A DNA stretch of 16,183 nt from JBHIDJ01 sp046760105 (GTDB taxonomy: Bacteria > Pseudomonadota > Gammaproteobacteria > Acidiferrobacterales > SPGG2), in the NCBI GenBank assembly GCA_046760105.1, contig JBHIDJ010000067.1, positions 1 to 16,183 of the forward strand. The letters are read 5' to 3'. Below the pieces are notes generated by a model that saw only the letters and a list, made by a program, of their open reading frames with translations, searched no databases and was not told the DNA's origin. Below, in pieces: positions 13,572-16,183 of the stretch. A program made the position numbers and the translations under genes. The first letter of the stretch is position 1; each line of letters begins with the position of its first letter.

Positions 13572-14249
13572 ATGTCAAGCACCGATTTCAAGTACGAGCT
13601 CTTCACCCAGTTTGCCCGTGTCGGCAAAGCCCTGAGTAACGCTAACCGTTTGGAATTATTGGATTTTCTGGCTCAGGGCGAGCGCAGTGTAGAGGCGCTC
13701 GCTAATGTGTCCCAACTCACCGTTGCCAACACGTCCCAGCACCTCCAGCAACTACGCCAGGCTGGGCTGGTGACGACGCGCAAGAAAGGCCAGCAGGTGT
13801 ACTACCGCCTGGCAGGCGATGAGGTTGTGGAGTTGGTGAGCACGCTGCGCAAGTTGGCGGAACGCCAGCTTGCAGACGTGGAGCGCCTAGTCGGTACCTA
13901 CCTGACAGCAAAAGACTATCTCGAGCCCCTGCCTGCCAGCGAATTGCTGCAGCGGGCGCGCAGCGGACAGGTGACTGTCGTTGACGTGCGGCCAGCGGAC
14001 GAGTTTGCGGCTGGCCATTTGCCCGGGGCCGTTAATCTACCCCTTGATGAACTCGAAAAGCGCCTGGGCCAGCTCCCGACCGAGCAAGAGGTCGTAGCCT
14101 ACTGCCGTGGACCCTATTGCGTTCTTGCCTTTGAGGCGGTAGCCAAGCTACGCGAGAAGGGCTTCAAGGCGCGGCGGCTGCAAGACGGCTTCCCGGAATG
14201 GAAGAGCGCCGGTCTACCGGTTGAAACGACATCGCTCGATAGCCCCTGA
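13572..14249 (+). CDS. ArsR-family regulator fused to a rhodanese domain
   Basis: A 225-residue fusion. Residues 10-108 are an ArsR-type winged helix: ALSNANRLELLDFL, the recognition helix TVANTSQHLQQLRQAGLV (50-67) and the wing RKKGQQVYYRL. Residues about 122-218 are a rhodanese domain: VVDVRPADEFAAGHLPGAVNLP, then the active loop CRGPYC (178-183) and the DGFPEW motif (205-210). There is no cysteine in the DNA-binding half, so the CxxxC-type metal or SqrR/BigR-type persulfide sites are absent; Cys178 (the sulfur-accepting position) and Cys183 are the only cysteines. A thiol-based switch in the rhodanese half is therefore the likely sensor. Start ATG 13572 is 34 bases from the expected transcription start; Shine-Dalgarno weak. 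Known fusions of this kind respond to sulfur or arsenic species. Confidence 0.92.
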   Translation: MSSTDFKYELFTQFARVGKALSNANRLELLDFLAQGERSVEALANVSQLTVANTSQHLQQLRQAGLVTTRKKGQQVYYRLAGDEVVELVSTLRKLAERQLADVERLVGTYLTAKDYLEPLPASELLQRARSGQVTVVDVRPADEFAAGHLPGAVNLPLDELEKRLGQLPTEQEVVAYCRGPYCVLAFEAVAKLREKGFKARRLQDGFPEWKSAGLPVETTSLDSP

Positions 14250-14284
14250 GGTAAATAAAGGGGGCCGAGAGTCTCTTTATCCTC
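14248..14284 (+). terminator. Bulged hairpin after the ArsR-rhodanese gene
   Basis: GAGG and ATAAAG (14248-14251, 14255-14260) can pair with CTTTAT and CCTC (14275-14284), leaving a TAA bulge. It overlaps the stop codon and has no T-tract. A weak candidate only. The 14285-14446 gap before the convergent hydrolase shows nothing else. Confidence 0.25.
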
Positions 14285-14446
14285 CCGGGAATCCAGTTTG
14301 ACCTTTTAGCGGCGCCTCCCGTTCAGCAATTGGATGATCTGGCCAATAACCTGATGGTGCTCTCGTGCTGCGCACTTGCGGTCCCGCGCACGGGCGTCGA
14401 CAGCGTTTGCGAGCCATAGCGCGACAACTCGCTCTGGGGTTTCCTT

Positions 14447-16183
14447 CTACCTGGGGATGACCGGAAGAATCAGGTGCGAGGGGCTGTCCACGCGGTGGTG
14501 AATGGTTTGGGTAGCGAGGATAGGCTGGGTTTCCCTCGGGATATCGCCTCCGGTATTCGGATTCCGGTCGTAGCGCGGAAAGTTGCTGCTCGATACCTCG
14601 AGCCGGATGCGATGGCCAGCATGAAACACCATGCTCGTGGGCCAGAGCTGGATGGCGATCTCGGTTGGTTTGTCCTGTTGGCTGGCAACGACGGAATCGT
14701 CGTAGCTGCGTCGGATGATGCCATCGCAGACGTTGAACGCCTTGCCATCCGGGTGCATGTCTACCAGCTTTCCGGTGAAGTCGGTGTTCGATGCGGTGGT
14801 GGAAACGTACAGCACCAGTGTAATCGGGCCAGTCACTTCGACATCGTCGTCCAGCGGAGGCGTGGTGTAGACCAGCACATCTGATCGGGTCTCTATCTCA
14901 TTCTGTAGGACGACACCGGCGCGCGGGCCGATCATCGCTCCGCCGGCGGAGGGGACCGGGTCGTTGGGATCGTAGACATAGGTGTCCGCAGGCTCCGCGG
15001 CAGAGGGGGGCTCGGTGTTCAACAGGCCGTCGCCGGTCGCACCGTTTGCCTTCCCGCCACTGTGTAGGTAGTACGACACGTACCGGGTCCGTGCCAACGG
15101 CCATTGCTGCTCGTCTCGCCAGATGTTGTCCCCCATTACAAAGATCCGAACGGGAGCGGTCTCAGGGATGGTGCTATCCATTCTCAAATGTCGATCGAAC
15201 CAAGCGATTGATGGTCCGAGGCTCTCCTTCCTGTAACTCCGGGGTGTGAAACCCCCCGGGAACTTCACCGTGCGTGCGTGCGCCCACGGGCCGATAACGA
15301 GCCGCGTGGCCGCGGCGACAGCCGGGTCGGCTTCATTGCGTGCTTGGATGAAGTCGTCAATCTGGCTGGGAAGAAAGGGGTCGTACCAACCGGCCATGAG
15401 AAGGGTCGGCGCCTTCAGATTTCGGGGGCGGTCTTGGCCGTCGATCTCGATCCAATAGGCGTCCTTTTCGATGTGTGTGACCCAGTCATTAAAGTAGGGG
15501 ATGTCCCCAACGGCGCGGTCATCGGCTTCGATGAGTGGAAAACCGCCAAAACCGAGCATCAGCTGTTCGAACGGCGGCCACTGGTCACGTTCCGAATGTT
15601 CCCTCACCGCCCAAAAGAGGGCGCTCTCGAGAGAGAACGCGCCCCCGGGATAGAACATGTCGTGGAAACTGGTACTGGCGATCTGGATGGCTAAGGCCGA
15701 GGGGCCAGGATTCTTTTGATCAGCCAGCACCCACTGGGTGTAGCCGAAGGTGGAACCTCCCCACATGCCGATCCGACCGTCGTACCATGGCTGTTTCGTC
15801 AGCCACTGGAGCGTTTCAATCCCATCCTCTCGTTCGGCGAGAAGGGGGTAGAAGCGCCCACCCGAGAGAAAGCGGCCCCTTGTTCCCTGGATCACTACCG
15901 CATATCCGCGCTTGGCCCAGAATCGGCCGACCGCATCGGCCCGGGTCTTGTTAGTGTATGTCTTTAAGAAGGGGACGCGCACAAGGATTGTCGGCGTCTT
16001 CTCGTTCGTCTTTGGCAAATAGATGTAGGAGACCAGCTCGACACCGTCACGGGTGGTCATGGCGACTCCGCGCTCGACTTGAACTCCGTAGTCCGCTTTT
16101 CGGACGTCCTTCTGAGGAAGGAATACTTTGGAGACGATGACCTGGCAGCCGCTGACAGCGACTGTGACTATCAATGCGATGCT
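14447..16183 (-). CDS. CocE/NonD-family hydrolase, putative lipoprotein (5' end outside the window)
   Basis: At least 578 residues; the frame is open to the window edge and the real start lies to the right. Counting from TTG 16174, the lipobox VSGC puts Cys10 at the lipid-modification site of a type II signal peptide, so the protein is probably a lipoprotein. The catalytic domain follows with MTTRDGVELVSYIYLP (39-54), the nucleophile Ser141 in WGGSTFG, Asp265 in GWYDPFL and His299 in GPWAH, as in the X-Pro dipeptidyl-peptidase S15/CocE group. The C-terminal jelly-roll domain (about 380-575) has the usual SDVLVYTTPPL.DDVEVTG pattern. Substrate may be an ester or a peptide. Convergent with the ArsR-rhodanese gene. 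Confidence 0.85.
   Translation of the reverse strand, partial: SIALIVTVAVSGCQVIVSKVFLPQKDVRKADYGVQVERGVAMTTRDGVELVSYIYLPKTNEKTPTILVRVPFLKTYTNKTRADAVGRFWAKRGYAVVIQGTRGRFLSGGRFYPLLAEREDGIETLQWLTKQPWYDGRIGMWGGSTFGYTQWVLADQKNPGPSALAIQIASTSFHDMFYPGGAFSLESALFWAVREHSERDQWPPFEQLMLGFGGFPLIEADDRAVGDIPYFNDWVTHIEKDAYWIEIDGQDRPRNLKAPTLLMAGWYDPFLPSQIDDFIQARNEADPAVAAATRLVIGPWAHARTVKFPGGFTPRSYRKESLGPSIAWFDRHLRMDSTIPETAPVRIFVMGDNIWRDEQQWPLARTRYVSYYLHSGGKANGATGDGLLNTEPPSAAEPADTYVYDPNDPVPSAGGAMIGPRAGVVLQNEIETRSDVLVYTTPPLDDDVEVTGPITLVLYVSTTASNTDFTGKLVDMHPDGKAFNVCDGIIRRSYDDSVVASQQDKPTEIAIQLWPTSMVFHAGHRIRLEVSSSNFPRYDRNPNTGGDIPRETQPILATQTIHHRVDSPSHLILPVIPR

Overview
The window has the look of an environmental proteobacterium, probably a beta- or gammaproteobacterium. 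The support is indirect: moderately high GC, hairpin-rich CCCTCCCC/GGGGAGGG repeats of a kind common in those classes, and a typical gene set (Mug glycosylase, OmpA-like envelope protein, ArsR-rhodanese regulator, SLT-type transglycosylase). No rRNA or tRNA gene, CRISPR array, transposase or phage gene was seen, so the species cannot be named.

Layout. Positions 1-452 are non-coding and hold hairpins and a three-unit tandem repeat. 453-2815 is a minus-strand stretch: an alpha/beta hydrolase whose apparent signal peptide is cut off by an in-frame stop, then (upstream on the same strand) a compact set of TPR lipo/periplasmic-type protein, NnrU/MddA/ICMT-like membrane methyltransferase homologue and a 44-residue membrane microprotein. 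2952-3833 (+) carries a zinc-ribbon membrane protein and mug, followed by a decayed copy of the mug 3' end. 3972-5931 (-) carries a long OmpA-domain protein and a small single-pass membrane protein. 6145-9422 (+) holds two unrelated MFS transporters with an unrecognised helical protein between them. 9509-10168 (-) is a membrane-anchored lytic transglycosylase.

10169-11299 is a gene-poor decay zone with a frameshifted CBS-domain pseudogene that still has a good intrinsic terminator. 11300-12180 holds two small unrecognised genes and a coding remnant. 12605-14249 is a divergent pair: a di-iron fatty acid hydroxylase/sterol desaturase-family enzyme and an ArsR-rhodanese fusion regulator. Their 100-bp intergenic region is AT-rich and palindromic and appears to hold two overlapping, opposed promoters. 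The window ends inside a CocE/NonD-family hydrolase with a lipobox.

How genes may work together. Most of the window is ordinary accessory and envelope-related genome content in small transcription units. The most coherent functional proposal is that the ArsR-rhodanese protein senses a reactive sulfur (or arsenic) species through its rhodanese-loop cysteines and controls the divergent membrane hydroxylase as well as itself. The second is the TPR-methyltransferase-microprotein set. Several loci show decay in progress (hydrolase leader stop, CBS pseudogene, mug tail copy, coding remnant at 11693-11902). All functions are inferred from motifs read by eye; no searches were run.
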